From Desulfococcaceae bacterium (GTDB lineage Bacteria; Desulfobacterota; Desulfobacteria; Desulfobacterales; Desulfosalsimonadaceae): a stretch of 35,909 nt of DNA. Every line of letters begins with the position of its first letter. The first letter of the stretch is position 1. A program made the translations under genes and the position numbers. This document shows, in pieces, positions 20,417 to 30,075 of the stretch. Below the pieces are notes generated by a model. The model was not told the origin of the DNA. It worked only from the letters and a program-made list of their open reading frames with translations, and did no database searches. Location: the NCBI GenBank assembly GCA_030145385.1, contig JAQYVU010000042.1, forward strand, positions 1-35,909, in the 5' to 3' direction.

Positions 20417-23400
20417 TTAATACGAAATTATATAAATAAAACAGCCTGAACTGCCGTCACCGGCAGAATCAGAATTCTGCGTATCAAAGCCTTTCATCGG
20501 ATTCGGTGGTAACTCAATGGCATTGATGCCTGTTATTGCTTTCTTTGTTTGTTCAGCTGTTTTTTGCAGTGTCTGTGCACTGACACTAAATCTCAAGTAA
20601 ATATTCTTTGCTTTTGTTCTCACCCAATATCCCTTATATGATTCCATCAGGGATGTATCTGAAGAATACGAGTTATTTTCCCATCTCCAGAGATGCAGGT
20701 CCAGATAGGGGTTTTCTTCCTGAAGATCCCTGACAGTAGTGGGGCCTGAAATAATATTGCCGGAATTATCATATGCAATCATCTCGATATCATCCCATAG
20801 ATAATTGGAACGATTCGGGCACGCAATCATATTCCAGCCGGTCTCTTCAAACGGATTATAAGAAAGCTTCACATCAATATCACTTGTAAGACTCACTGGA
20901 ACGCCTTTGACCGACACATCAAGCCCGTTTTTTGCAAGAATCCAGTATGCTCTGCCGGGCTCAATATTGAGACCATGACCGGAAATAATATAGGTCTCTG
21001 CAATCGGGTCATAGGTTCCGATTTGATAGTCAGAATAATTTAAATCCACGATATCGCCAATGATGTCAACAACTGAAGGGGTTTCCGGCCACTGGACAAC
21101 TGAGATCATTTTATAGTCTGACGTGAAAATACCGGGAGGAATACGAACTGTGCTGTCTGTTGTTGATGCCCCAATGACAAATTTATATTCCTGTGACCAT
21201 GAAATATTGCCGACCTCATCTTCATAGGCGACCCTCCATGCATATGTTATCCCTTCTAAAAGACCATTTATTGTGCATTGTGTATTTATACCGGTGGTTA
21301 TTAGTGGACCAAACGTCGTCGCGTCTTTACGCCTGACTTGCCAGTATGTTTCAGCGTGAGCATCATTTTCAAAATCTGAATATTCACTTGCCTTTAACAA
21401 AACTGTTGTTGAGTCATATACTACATTATCACCAAGCAAGGACGTGGGCGTATCGGGTTTCCGGTTATCCGGGGTATCCGGGGTATCCGGGGTATCCGGG
21501 GTATCCGGGGTATCCGGGGTATCCGAGTTATCCGGGGTATCAATAGATACCGTTGTAAAGCTCCATGCATACTCACTCGCAAGGCTGTTTCCTGCCAGAT
21601 CCTGTGCACCTGTGTTGATAATAGCAGTATATGTTGTGCCGGGCTCCATTGAGGCCGACGGCGTAAAGACGGCTCCCGCTCCGCTGTACGATATTGTTCC
21701 CGAAATATTACCCGAAAGCCCGGATACGCTAAATGATGCCCCGGTGATGGTAGCCGGATTCATTGCTTCGGAAAAGTAAGCTGAAATACCGGTTGTTAAA
21801 ACAACGTCTGTTGCATTGTTTGACGGGCTGGTCGTTGTTACCGTCGGCGCAACAGTATCCGGCGGCGGGGCAACAGATAGCGTTGTAAAGCTCCATGCAT
21901 AGTTACCCGCAAGGCTGTTTCCTGCCTGATCCTGTGCACCGGTAGTGATGACAGCCGTATATATTGTGCCGGGTGCCATTGAGGCCGACGGCGTAAACAC
22001 AGCTTCCAGTCCGCTGTATGATACTGTTCCCGAAATATTACCCGAAGAACCGGATACGGTAAAGGACGCACCGGTGATGGTTGCCGGATCCATGGCTTCA
22101 GAAAAGTAAGCAGATATAGCGGCCGTTAACGCAATGTCTGTTGCATTGTTTGACGGGCTGGTCGTTGTTACCGTCGGCGCAACCGTATCCGGGGATTCAT
22201 AACACCCCATGTCATACCCTGAATCCAGCGGACGCAATGTGCCGTCCAGGTCTTCGGTCACCGGGTCACCGGCAGTAAGCGGAATCTGATCGATACAACC
22301 GGACGTTGCGTTGATATGATAGTCCGGAGCCCCGACAAAGTCAGGGTCTACGGAAATATCGTTCACTCCGGCCACGCAACCGGTGTAATCCCCGATAGAA
22401 TTATTGAAGATATCATTGTAATCAATTTCAGGCGTACCAAGATTGTTATTTATTCCATACTCTCCAAAAGCACTGACAATATTATACTTTATGTCAGGAT
22501 TAGATCCTGAGCCGTTATTGCTGATACCATCAGCTGAACCACCGGTCAGCGTGTTATGAAATATGTCGGGAATGAGCGTTCCGCCCGCCTGATTATCAAG
22601 GTAAATACCATATTGCATCCCGCCTGAACTATCATAAAGCAGGTTGTTCCATATCCGTGGCGAAGGTGCAGCAGAATCTGAAGAAAGATGAATTCCCGTA
22701 TCATTATCATACATCGTATTTTGAAAAATATCCGGGCCGGAATTAATCACCTGAATGCCGTAATAGCCGGCTGCACTGTGGTCATGAATCATATTGCCGA
22801 TTAATTGATTGCCTGTGCCCGCATTATCAACCAGAATCCCAATATTCTGAGTATTCACCAAATCTCCGGACCAGTATATATTATTGTTTTGAACCAGGTT
22901 GTCTGTTGCACCGGCAGTGATAGAAATTCCAATGCCATTGTCAAAAATGGAAGCCATATTGTCCGTAATGAAATTATTGCCTGTTCCATCGATCAGAATG
23001 CCAACATTGGAATTTTGAAAAATATTGCAATTGCCGGTGATAATTGCATAGCCGCCTGCTCCGGTGATCATTACACCGGTCAGGTTGCCGCTGACTTCAC
23101 ACTGGTTGATTGTAATTCGTTGCCCAGTCACCATGATTCCTGATTGAGCAAAGCCTGTAAAACTCATTTCGCTGATGGTAATATCATTTCCGGAAATTTC
23201 CAGGCCGTTTGTCCACGCTCCGCCCCCCGCTCCGGAGAGGATGGTGCTGCCGATACCTGCACCTGTCAGGGTAATGTTACTCTGCGTGAGGATAAGGGCC
23301 AAAGTGGTTTCACCCTGGGAAATATCATAGGTTCCGGCTTCCATTTGTATGGTATAATCCCCGACACTGCCGCCGTTTATGCGGAGAATAACATGATGCA

Positions 23401-26400
23401 GGGTTCTCCAGGGACTGGCAATACTGCCGCTGCCGGACAAATCATCGCCGGTGGTATTGTTCAATACATAGGTGTCGGGCATATAAACGCATATATCCGC
23501 ACTGTCGTTTGGGTCAGAGCCCATTCGCATCTCTTCACCATCATAATAGCCGTCACCGTCGGTATCCGGATTTGTGGCATCCGTGGTTGTGGAAGGATCG
23601 GCATCCGGTTCAAACACAGCCAGATCCGTATCGCCCCAAAGGTCATCAACTATAAGCCCGGATTCCGCCCCATCCTGAATACCATCCCCATCGGTGTCAG
23701 GATTGCACGGGTCGGTCTCCCCGGGATCAACCACGCCGTTCTGGTTGGCGTCTTCCAGGCCGTCAAGAATGCCGTCATCATCACTGTCCGAATCATCGGT
23801 CCCCAGGCAGTTTCCGGCTGCGGTTTCTGCAGAATCCGGGATTCCGTCTTCATCAAAATCTGTGTCAACACACAATACGTTGATCTGACTCAACCCGGCA
23901 ACCGGTTCTTGTCTTCCGTTAATGCTGAGGTAACCGGTGATTGAATAGGTCCCGTCACTGCCGGTAAGGTTATACATCAGTGTTCTGGTTTCACCATTGA
24001 CAAAAGGACCCCATTTGATCTTTCGTAAGGAGGCATCCCACACCCCGGAATTGTTAATCCGTGAGGGCGTAAGGCCGGCAGGAATATTTTCCTCAACCGC
24101 CCAGGACACATAACCGCTGACGGGAACAACCCGCATCCGGATGATGGGATAACAGGTATTATCAAGCATGATTTCCCGTTCAAAGTCTTCTTCAACCTGC
24201 AAGGCGGTATTATAAGCCGCAGAAGCTGTTTCACTGGCTGTCATGTCCGCATTAAACGCTCTTGCGCGAAAGGATGCGGCCTCTGATAAGGGGATGGGGT
24301 CCTGATACAATAGGGAGGACTCATTAGGTATGGTTCCATCAATGGTATAACGGACTTCAGCATCCGGTGTTGCACAGGAAAGAGAGACTTCAACAGGTAC
24401 CCGGGTACCGCTCTCAGGAGAAAAAACCGGTGTGGCAACCTGGCTCTGTGTCTGGCTGCACACGATACTCAGGGACGTTTCACCGGCAATTGATATGCTT
24501 TTGCCGTTAAAACTTGCCGTCCCAACAGGGTAAATAGTAACATCCGGCCCGGTCAGGCCATAGGTGAATGTTCGCTGAACATTATCATTAAACGGTCCCC
24601 ATTTGATCATGTTTTCCGCTTCAATCAACACACCGTTTTCATTGATGGCATCAACGGTGAGACCTCTGACTATCTTCTCCGTCACGCACCAGGATTGTAC
24701 AGATGGTTCCGGTGTCACAAGGATACTGACTTCCGGGTTACAGGCATTGTTGTCCGTTACAGATCGCTGTGCCGTACCCGGATCTGCCGGTGCAGGTTCC
24801 GGGTAAACAGCGGACGTCACCGCACTGTCTCGCATTCCGGCTTTAAACGCCGTTGCCCTGAGAGAGGTCTGGGTTGAAATATAAATGGATGCTGTATACT
24901 CTTCGGAGCCGATATCCGGCGTGCTCCCGTCCGTTGTGTAGCGGATAACAGCATCAGGTGTGGTGCTTGTCATGGCAACCCAAACTGGTGCCTCACTGCC
25001 GGAGGCCGGGTTAAAAACCGGCGCGGATACCTGTTCGAGTATTCCGCCGCAGTTGATCACTGCCTCGTCATCACCTACAATTTGTTTCTGCGACCCGTCA
25101 TAGCTGCCATATCCTTCAATGGTAAAGCTGCCCTGAATACCGTTTAATTCATAGGTAAATGTCCGCCCGGTGGTGTCAGTAAACGGCCCCCATTTGATCT
25201 TATGCGCCACGCTGTCCCAGAAACCATTTCCCGTAATATCAACCGGCCATGTCCCACTTGGAAGTATTTCTTCTGCTGCCCAGGAATCAAACGGATCCAC
25301 CGGTGTCATGGTAATGCTCACCAAGGAAGCACAGGTGTCGCTGTTCGTAATGGTTCTTGTCAATGGATTTTTCGGGTACGTTGCTGTAATGACGCTGCTG
25401 GGTGCCATACCGGTTTTAAAGGCTTTTGCTGCCAGGGTGGTTTGATCATCAAAAGAAAGCGGATTCGTATAAAGGTCCGACATTGAATCAGGATCGCTTC
25501 CATCCGTGGTGTAACGGATTTCAGCACCTGTAGTGATACAAGACAGGGTCACTGTAACCGGTACCGGCGTGCCGTCATCGGGAGAGACAGAAGGAACCGC
25601 CACCTGCTCTGTACAGGCAACAACGAATTCCCTGTCACCGGTAAAAGATACACTTTTGCCGTTGGCACTGACAATCCCGCTGATCCCATAAGTTCCGGAA
25701 AGGCCCTGAATATTAAAGGAAAATGCCCTTGTAGTGTTGTCATTAAACGGCCCCCACTTAATCGTGTGCTTTTCATTGTCCCAGACGCCGCTTTCATTGA
25801 TATTCAACGGCCAAAGCGACTCAGGCAGATGTTCTTCAACACAATAGCTCACAACTGATCCTGACGGAGTGACTTTCAGGGTGATCAGGGGATTGCACGT
25901 CCCACTGTTGGTTATTGTTCTGGAACGGGCGATAAAAAATTCAGGGTCAACATATTGGGCAAAAGCGGTATCGCTGGCCAGCATGCCACCTTTAAAGGCC
26001 CTTGCCCTTATATTGACAGGGGATGTAAATTCGGGTTGATTTGCTGCCTCATATAAAAGATCGCTTGTATCCGGAACCGTGCCGTCGGTGGTGTAGTGAA
26101 TTTCAGCATCCACTGTGGCGCATGACAGGGTCAGGGTCAACGGGACGGTTGCGCCGGAAGCAGGATCGAAAACCGGCGTTTCCACCTGTTCCATTGTGAC
26201 GTGACATGTGACGGCTGCTTGTGTATCCCCTGCTGCAGCGACCGGTATTCCGTCAAAACTGCCCATACCGTCTAACAGATAAGTCTGATCCGGTCCGGTG
26301 ATGTCATAGGTAAGTGTTCGACCGGTGCTGTCACTGAAAGGGCCCCATTTGATCCGGCCAAGATCCGGATCAAATATGCCGGAATGGCTGATATTGGATG

Positions 26401-27184
26401 GGACCAGGCCAATGGATATGGTTTCCTGCACAGCATAAGCGTCAACGCCGGAATCCGCTGTCACGGTAATGGCAACAGCAGGCGAGCAGGTGCCGGCGGC
26501 GGTAACGCTTCGTGTCAATGTTCCCGATGCGAACGGCGCAGGATCAGGATACAGCGCAGAGACCACATCACTGTCCAGCATGTCCTTGGCAAATGCCCGG
26601 ACCCGGAGAGATGTTTGTGAGTTTATTTCTATGGGGGTTCCAGATACAAAAAGAGCGGATTCAGCATCCGGCAGGCTGCCGTCAATGCTATAATGAATCT
26701 CGGAACCGGCAGTGGCGCAGGACAGATTGACGGACTGGGGGGTTGTAGCGCCGGAAGCCGGTGAAAGTACAGGAAGCGCAACCTGTTCAAGGGGCGTTAA
26801 GCAGCTAATATTTGCCTGCGTGTGTCCTAAAAGCGGCTCACGAGTAACATCCAATGTGATGGTTCCGCTGAGTGTGTAACTGCCCTCGACCCCAAAAATC
26901 TCATAGCTCAGGTTGCGGGTTGTCAGATCATCAAAAGGTCCCCAGAGGATTGTGCGGCTGTTTTTATCCCAGATCCCTCGCCCTTTAATATTTGCCGGTG
27001 TCAATCCGGAAGGCAGGGTTTCCTCCACCTGCCATGGTAAGACCCCTGACGGAACAACCGTGATATTTACCAGGGGAGAACAGGTATCCTGTTCGCTGAT
27101 CAAGCGGTCAACAGCAGCGGCGGAACATATCCAGAAAAGCTGAGATATCAAAAATAGGAGTATATATGTATGCGTTCTTTTCAT
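20417..27184 (-). CDS. Giant modular secreted surface protein (2255 residues) with beta-helix core
   Basis: Residues 1-24 are a signal peptide. Residues 34-1105 hold six copies of a module with two cysteines 93-94 residues apart and a central KWGPF motif, alternating with five chitobiase C-terminal-like domains (IRYTTDGSxPD, then RAFKxGM). Residues 1107-1230 are DxDxDG calcium-binding repeats of thrombospondin-3 type. Residues 1237-1661 form a right-handed parallel beta-helix with NosD-like repeats. Two nearly identical Ig-like (Big_5) domains follow at 1667-1770 and 1777-1880, then a TPD-repeat linker, a fibronectin-III-like domain (about 1910-2005) and a C-terminal GWNMIACP...GYWVR domain (2013-2203). 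The protein ends GSSGCFIYIISY, resembling a shortened CFI-box C-terminal motif. No catalytic site is evident. An adhesin or matrix protein is likely; the carbohydrate target is unknown. It is the fourth gene of a five-gene operon. Confidence 0.85.
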   Translation of the reverse strand: MKRTHTYILLFLISQLFWICSAAAVDRLISEQDTCSPLVNITVVPSGVLPWQVEETLPSGLTPANIKGRGIWDKNSRTILWGPFDDLTTRNLSYEIFGVEGSYTLSGTITLDVTREPLLGHTQANISCLTPLEQVALPVLSPASGATTPQSVNLSCATAGSEIHYSIDGSLPDAESALFVSGTPIEINSQTSLRVRAFAKDMLDSDVVSALYPDPAPFASGTLTRSVTAAGTCSPAVAITVTADSGVDAYAVQETISIGLVPSNISHSGIFDPDLGRIKWGPFSDSTGRTLTYDITGPDQTYLLDGMGSFDGIPVAAAGDTQAAVTCHVTMEQVETPVFDPASGATVPLTLTLSCATVDAEIHYTTDGTVPDTSDLLYEAANQPEFTSPVNIRARAFKGGMLASDTAFAQYVDPEFFIARSRTITNSGTCNPLITLKVTPSGSVVSYCVEEHLPESLWPLNINESGVWDNEKHTIKWGPFNDNTTRAFSFNIQGLSGTYGISGIVSANGKSVSFTGDREFVVACTEQVAVPSVSPDDGTPVPVTVTLSCITTGAEIRYTTDGSDPDSMSDLYTNPLSFDDQTTLAAKAFKTGMAPSSVITATYPKNPLTRTITNSDTCASLVSITMTPVDPFDSWAAEEILPSGTWPVDITGNGFWDSVAHKIKWGPFTDTTGRTFTYELNGIQGSFTIEGYGSYDGSQKQIVGDDEAVINCGGILEQVSAPVFNPASGSEAPVWVAMTSTTPDAVIRYTTDGSTPDIGSEEYTASIYISTQTSLRATAFKAGMRDSAVTSAVYPEPAPADPGTAQRSVTDNNACNPEVSILVTPEPSVQSWCVTEKIVRGLTVDAINENGVLIEAENMIKWGPFNDNVQRTFTYGLTGPDVTIYPVGTASFNGKSISIAGETSLSIVCSQTQSQVATPVFSPESGTRVPVEVSLSCATPDAEVRYTIDGTIPNESSLLYQDPIPLSEAASFRARAFNADMTASETASAAYNTALQVEEDFEREIMLDNTCYPIIRMRVVPVSGYVSWAVEENIPAGLTPSRINNSGVWDASLRKIKWGPFVNGETRTLMYNLTGSDGTYSITGYLSINGRQEPVAGLSQINVLCVDTDFDEDGIPDSAETAAGNCLGTDDSDSDDDGILDGLEDANQNGVVDPGETDPCNPDTDGDGIQDGAESGLIVDDLWGDTDLAVFEPDADPSTTTDATNPDTDGDGYYDGEEMRMGSDPNDSADICVYMPDTYVLNNTTGDDLSGSGSIASPWRTLHHVILRINGGSVGDYTIQMEAGTYDISQGETTLALILTQSNITLTGAGIGSTILSGAGGGAWTNGLEISGNDITISEMSFTGFAQSGIMVTGQRITINQCEVSGNLTGVMITGAGGYAIITGNCNIFQNSNVGILIDGTGNNFITDNMASIFDNGIGISITAGATDNLVQNNNIYWSGDLVNTQNIGILVDNAGTGNQLIGNMIHDHSAAGYYGIQVINSGPDIFQNTMYDNDTGIHLSSDSAAPSPRIWNNLLYDSSGGMQYGIYLDNQAGGTLIPDIFHNTLTGGSADGISNNGSGSNPDIKYNIVSAFGEYGINNNLGTPEIDYNDIFNNSIGDYTGCVAGVNDISVDPDFVGAPDYHINATSGCIDQIPLTAGDPVTEDLDGTLRPLDSGYDMGCYESPDTVAPTVTTTSPSNNATDIALTAAISAYFSEAMDPATITGASFTVSGSSGNISGTVSYSGLEAVFTPSASMAPGTIYTAVITTGAQDQAGNSLAGNYAWSFTTLSVAPPPDTVAPTVTTTSPSNNATDVVLTTGISAYFSEAMNPATITGASFSVSGLSGNISGTISYSGAGAVFTPSASMEPGTTYTAIINTGAQDLAGNSLASEYAWSFTTVSIDTPDNSDTPDTPDTPDTPDTPDTPDNRKPDTPTSLLGDNVVYDSTTVLLKASEYSDFENDAHAETYWQVRRKDATTFGPLITTGINTQCTINGLLEGITYAWRVAYEDEVGNISWSQEYKFVIGASTTDSTVRIPPGIFTSDYKMISVVQWPETPSVVDIIGDIVDLNYSDYQIGTYDPIAETYIISGHGLNIEPGRAYWILAKNGLDVSVKGVPVSLTSDIDVKLSYNPFEETGWNMIACPNRSNYLWDDIEMIAYDNSGNIISGPTTVRDLQEENPYLDLHLWRWENNSYSSDTSLMESYKGYWVRTKAKNIYLRFSVSAQTLQKTAEQTKKAITGINAIELPPNPMKGFDTQNSDSAGDGSSGCFIYIISY
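21461..21541. repeat. 9-bp tandem repeat encoding a Thr-Pro-Asp linker
   Basis: Nine consecutive 9-base units of CGGGGTATC type, six of them identical, lie inside the giant gene. On the coding strand they encode PDT/TPD repeats (residues about 1883-1913). Unit length is a multiple of three, so copy-number change would alter linker length without shifting frame. Confidence 0.95.
21551..22190. repeat. Duplicated Ig-like domain coding segments
   Basis: Two direct copies of about 305 bases (near 21551-21856 and 21881-22186) are nearly identical at the DNA level, for example TTGTAAAGCTCCATGCATA and GTTGTTACCGTCGGCGCAAC in both. They encode the two Big_5 domains and point to a recent duplication. 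Confidence 0.85.
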
Positions 27185-27217
27185 ATCAAAAGACGGTATC
27201 TTAGGAGTTGTTTCCCG

Positions 27218-29026
27218 TTATGGCCCGGGCACCCAGCACAATGGTTTTCCGCCGCCGATATTTTTATAGGCTCCCGCAGGTGCACCATTTTGCAGAAGAT
27301 AACCTGCCCGGGTGACATAATCAATAGGCACCGGGCTTCCCGTGGTTTTCCAGGATGTGCCGTAAGCGGTAAATTCCGCAGCAGATATCACCCAATCTGC
27401 CGGACTTGTGTCTGCAGGGTGATAATCACCGGTGGAATGTTCATAAGCCCCAAGGTCAACCGTGGTGTTCAGGATTCTTGGATTGCCGTCAGCATCTGTG
27501 GCAGGAATGCCCGGTGCCGTGTTCAGTCCCGCATCCAGGCAGAGTGAGGCAGCACCGAGATGAAAATCATTATTGGTGGCATCAATAAACAACGGATCCA
27601 CGTCAATATTGTTGCCTGCTGTGGTCCAGAGGCCGCCAATGGCGTGGAAGGTGTTGAAGTAGCCTTTTTTAATACCACTACTGGCCAAGCCTATGTCGCC
27701 GCTTGGCGAGCCTGCGCTGGTGGCCGTGTTACCCCAGATGATGTTGTTGTAGACATCAGCGGTGGCGGAGGCGCTAATAAGGATGCCTCCTGAAGTAACC
27801 GCAGCGTTGTCCGTGATGGTGTTGTTTACCAGATCCAGGTCGGAGCACTCGACATAAAGACCTCCGCCGGAATAGGTGTTGCCGGCCTGATTTTTGGCTA
27901 CAATGTTGTTTTTCAGGACAACGTTGTGAATATCGTTGTTGTTTGTATCAATGCAGACGCCGCCGCCGACATTTTCCGAAGCGTTGTTCAAAAAAGTATT
28001 GTTCTCTAAGGTGACAGAGGTATTGCTCCGGGAAGTAAGATCTATAAAGATCCCGCCGCCCGTATGCACTGAAGTGTTGCCTTGAACCTGGTTGTCCCGC
28101 ATAACCAGAACTTGCCCATCCCAGCGAATACCGCCACCACGGGCACCTGTGTCTGTATTATTTCGTATGGTGTTCCCAACGAGAGTGGCGTTACCATTGA
28201 TCCAAACACCCCCGCAACTCCCGGCTCTGTTTTCTTTGACGATGTTATTTTCAAAGCTGATCCCGTTGTTGGCATCTAAATAAGCGCCTCCGCCGCTTCC
28301 GTTGCCGATTTCATTGCCAATTAGGGTGTTGCCACTGAAAATCAGGGTGTCTGGACCCTTGATCGAGATCCCCCCCTGGACGTTTCGGGCGATATAGTTC
28401 CCGGTTACGGTGACGGCGGCCGTGGAGGCAGCATCGATGTAGACTGCCTTGTATCCTTGAGCACGCTGGGTAGCGACGGTGCAGTTATTGGCATTATCCG
28501 TCACGGAGCAGTTGGTGAGTGCCGTGGGGTTGGAACCGGTGTTTTCTATATACAGGGCGGCTCCCGGGTAGCCGGTGGTCACATAAGGAATGGTATTATC
28601 ATTGAAATTACAGGCATCTACGGTGATGGCACCGCCGGTTTTTAGCCAAGCGCCTGCGCCGGAACTTGTGATAGATCCGTCCTTGAAGGTAAGCCTGCTC
28701 AAGGTGATATCAATGGCCCGGGTACTGCCGTTTAAAAAGAGGCAGCGATGACCGTTCTGGCCGTCAAAGACAACCTGTCCGGGATTGAGTCCGTCTTCAG
28801 GTTTTATGGTCAGGCTATTGCATTCGATAAGATCAACTGTGAACGCAGCAGTATAGCTTCCCGCCGCCAGGTAGAGAGTGTGGTTTCCAACTGTATTACC
28901 GATGTTGAATATGGCTGTCTGTAATTCCTGGTCGGTGGTGACATGGAAATCATCAGCCCATGCTGCAAACGGGATGACAAAAATACTCAAAAGTGTCACG
29001 AAAAAAGATAGTTTAAACCGTATCAT
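27218..29026 (-). CDS. Secreted parallel beta-helix protein with dockerin-like C-terminus
   Basis: A signal peptide (FKLSFFVTLLSIFVIPFAAWA) is followed by about 500 residues of right-handed beta-helix repeats: strings of short strands such as NVVLKNNIVAKNQAG and LDLVNNTITDNAAVTSGGI with Asn ladders. The region ends at a VDLGAYEHSTG motif, the usual close of this repeat type. The last 75 residues (HPADTSPADWVISAAEFTAYG to PIDYVTRAGYL and PLCWVPGP) form a tail that I recall from many secreted Desulfobacterota proteins; it resembles a dockerin/EF-hand calcium motif. The frame opens at 29041, but GGAG lies just before the second ATG at 29026, so that start is chosen (602 residues). It sits 33 bases upstream of the giant gene. 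A surface or matrix role is inferred; no pectate-lyase-like active site was identified. Confidence 0.82.
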   Translation of the reverse strand: MIRFKLSFFVTLLSIFVIPFAAWADDFHVTTDQELQTAIFNIGNTVGNHTLYLAAGSYTAAFTVDLIECNSLTIKPEDGLNPGQVVFDGQNGHRCLFLNGSTRAIDITLSRLTFKDGSITSSGAGAWLKTGGAITVDACNFNDNTIPYVTTGYPGAALYIENTGSNPTALTNCSVTDNANNCTVATQRAQGYKAVYIDAASTAAVTVTGNYIARNVQGGISIKGPDTLIFSGNTLIGNEIGNGSGGGAYLDANNGISFENNIVKENRAGSCGGVWINGNATLVGNTIRNNTDTGARGGGIRWDGQVLVMRDNQVQGNTSVHTGGGIFIDLTSRSNTSVTLENNTFLNNASENVGGGVCIDTNNNDIHNVVLKNNIVAKNQAGNTYSGGGLYVECSDLDLVNNTITDNAAVTSGGILISASATADVYNNIIWGNTATSAGSPSGDIGLASSGIKKGYFNTFHAIGGLWTTAGNNIDVDPLFIDATNNDFHLGAASLCLDAGLNTAPGIPATDADGNPRILNTTVDLGAYEHSTGDYHPADTSPADWVISAAEFTAYGTSWKTTGSPVPIDYVTRAGYLLQNGAPAGAYKNIGGGKPLCWVPGP

Positions 29027-29074
29027 AAGTAAAAACTCCATATTTATTAATTAATAAAATCAAAATATTATATA

Positions 29075-30061
29075 TCATTCATCATCAGGTGGCGGTGGAA
29101 ACGGCGGGGTCTCCCACACGTCGGCTGCCAGAAAATCTTCATGCATACTGTCGGAAATCACCCGTTCCTGGTCCAGAATCGTCTCCAGGGTTTCTTTCTG
29201 CCGGTTGCCAGATTTTTTCCAGTCACTTTCCGGATAATTGTCCTGTGAAACCAGCTGATCGTCAGAAATCAGCACAAGATCGCCCTGAAAATCTGCATCC
29301 TGATCAGACGTTTCACCCGGCTGATCGGAAAAGGGCAATTCGTTTTTCAGTTCTTCAGTAATACCTGTCTCAATTTTTTCAGGTTCCGGCACCGCTTCAC
29401 CAAACCTGTGCGTTACCTGCTCAAAACTATTGAGAAATAAAGGCGGTTTTTCAGGTATGGCCAGGTTTGTGATTGCCAGTCGTGTATCATCGAATGCAGT
29501 AATCCGGGTGAGGTCTGCACCAGCCATAATAACAAAATCAGACCCTCGTACGCCTGCGACACAGGTTCTTGTTTTAACCTTGAATTCAGCCCGCCGGAAT
29601 TTTAGCAGTTTGGTTACAAGAAACCGAATTTTTCCTTTTATCATGGTCAGAAAGACAGACCGGTCCTTTAAGTCATCATCATATTCGCATTTGTTAATCG
29701 TAAATTTTGTTTTTTCCTCAATGCTGACCTTGCTGTTATCTTTAAAGTGGATTTCAATGCTGCTGTCTTCAAGGGTGACGATGGTATCGTCTTTAAACAA
29801 AGGGGTGTTGGCCGCTGCTGAATATCCCTTAAGGCTGCTGCTCTGATGGATAATCACCACCTGGCCGGACACCAGCACCACATTCCCGACAGGCTTTCCA
29901 AAGCCGGGTTTGAACGTTTTCTGAATCACGAGGGTTTCAGGCAGCAAGTCATCATTCAAATCGTCATTAGCCGCAAGACTCTCTGCCAGCGCATGCGCAT
30001 GGACAATCAGAATCATTGCAATGAGAAAAAAAATGATCCCCTTATATTTTGTATGAACCAT
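29075..30061 (-). CDS. FecR-domain periplasmic protein
   Basis: A 328-residue exported protein with an N-terminal hydrophobic signal (IIFFLIAMILIVHAHALA). A FecR domain lies at about residues 58-190: VGNVVLVSGQVVI, NTPLFKDDTIVTLEDSSIEIHFKDNSKVSI, GKIRFLV and RTCVAGVRGSDFVI. The rest is acidic and low in complexity, ending WETPPFPPPPDDE. In classical systems FecR relays a signal from an outer-membrane receptor to a sigma factor. In Desulfobacterota stand-alone FecR-domain proteins are instead often encoded with CHASE2 cyclases, as in this operon. It lies 14 bases after the TPR-barrel gene and 48 bases before the beta-helix gene. A signalling or surface-display role is inferred. Confidence 0.88.
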   Translation of the reverse strand: MVHTKYKGIIFFLIAMILIVHAHALAESLAANDDLNDDLLPETLVIQKTFKPGFGKPVGNVVLVSGQVVIIHQSSSLKGYSAAANTPLFKDDTIVTLEDSSIEIHFKDNSKVSIEEKTKFTINKCEYDDDLKDRSVFLTMIKGKIRFLVTKLLKFRRAEFKVKTRTCVAGVRGSDFVIMAGADLTRITAFDDTRLAITNLAIPEKPPLFLNSFEQVTHRFGEAVPEPEKIETGITEELKNELPFSDQPGETSDQDADFQGDLVLISDDQLVSQDNYPESDWKKSGNRQKETLETILDQERVISDSMHEDFLAADVWETPPFPPPPDDE

Positions 30062-30075
30062 ATCTTTTTATCCCA

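Noticed and set aside
21461-21541. Possible CRISPR array
   Set aside because: Units are 9 bases, directly contiguous without spacers, and encode an in-frame TPD linker.
23144-23944. Plus-strand frame of 266 codons inside the giant gene
   Set aside because: It is the antisense shadow of the calcium-repeat and beta-helix coding region; its protein shows no domain and the opposite strand is clearly coding.
29027-29041. Longer start for the beta-helix protein (ATG at 29041)
   Set aside because: The first ATG overlaps the GGAG ribosome site that serves the ATG at 29026; only the latter gives normal spacing.
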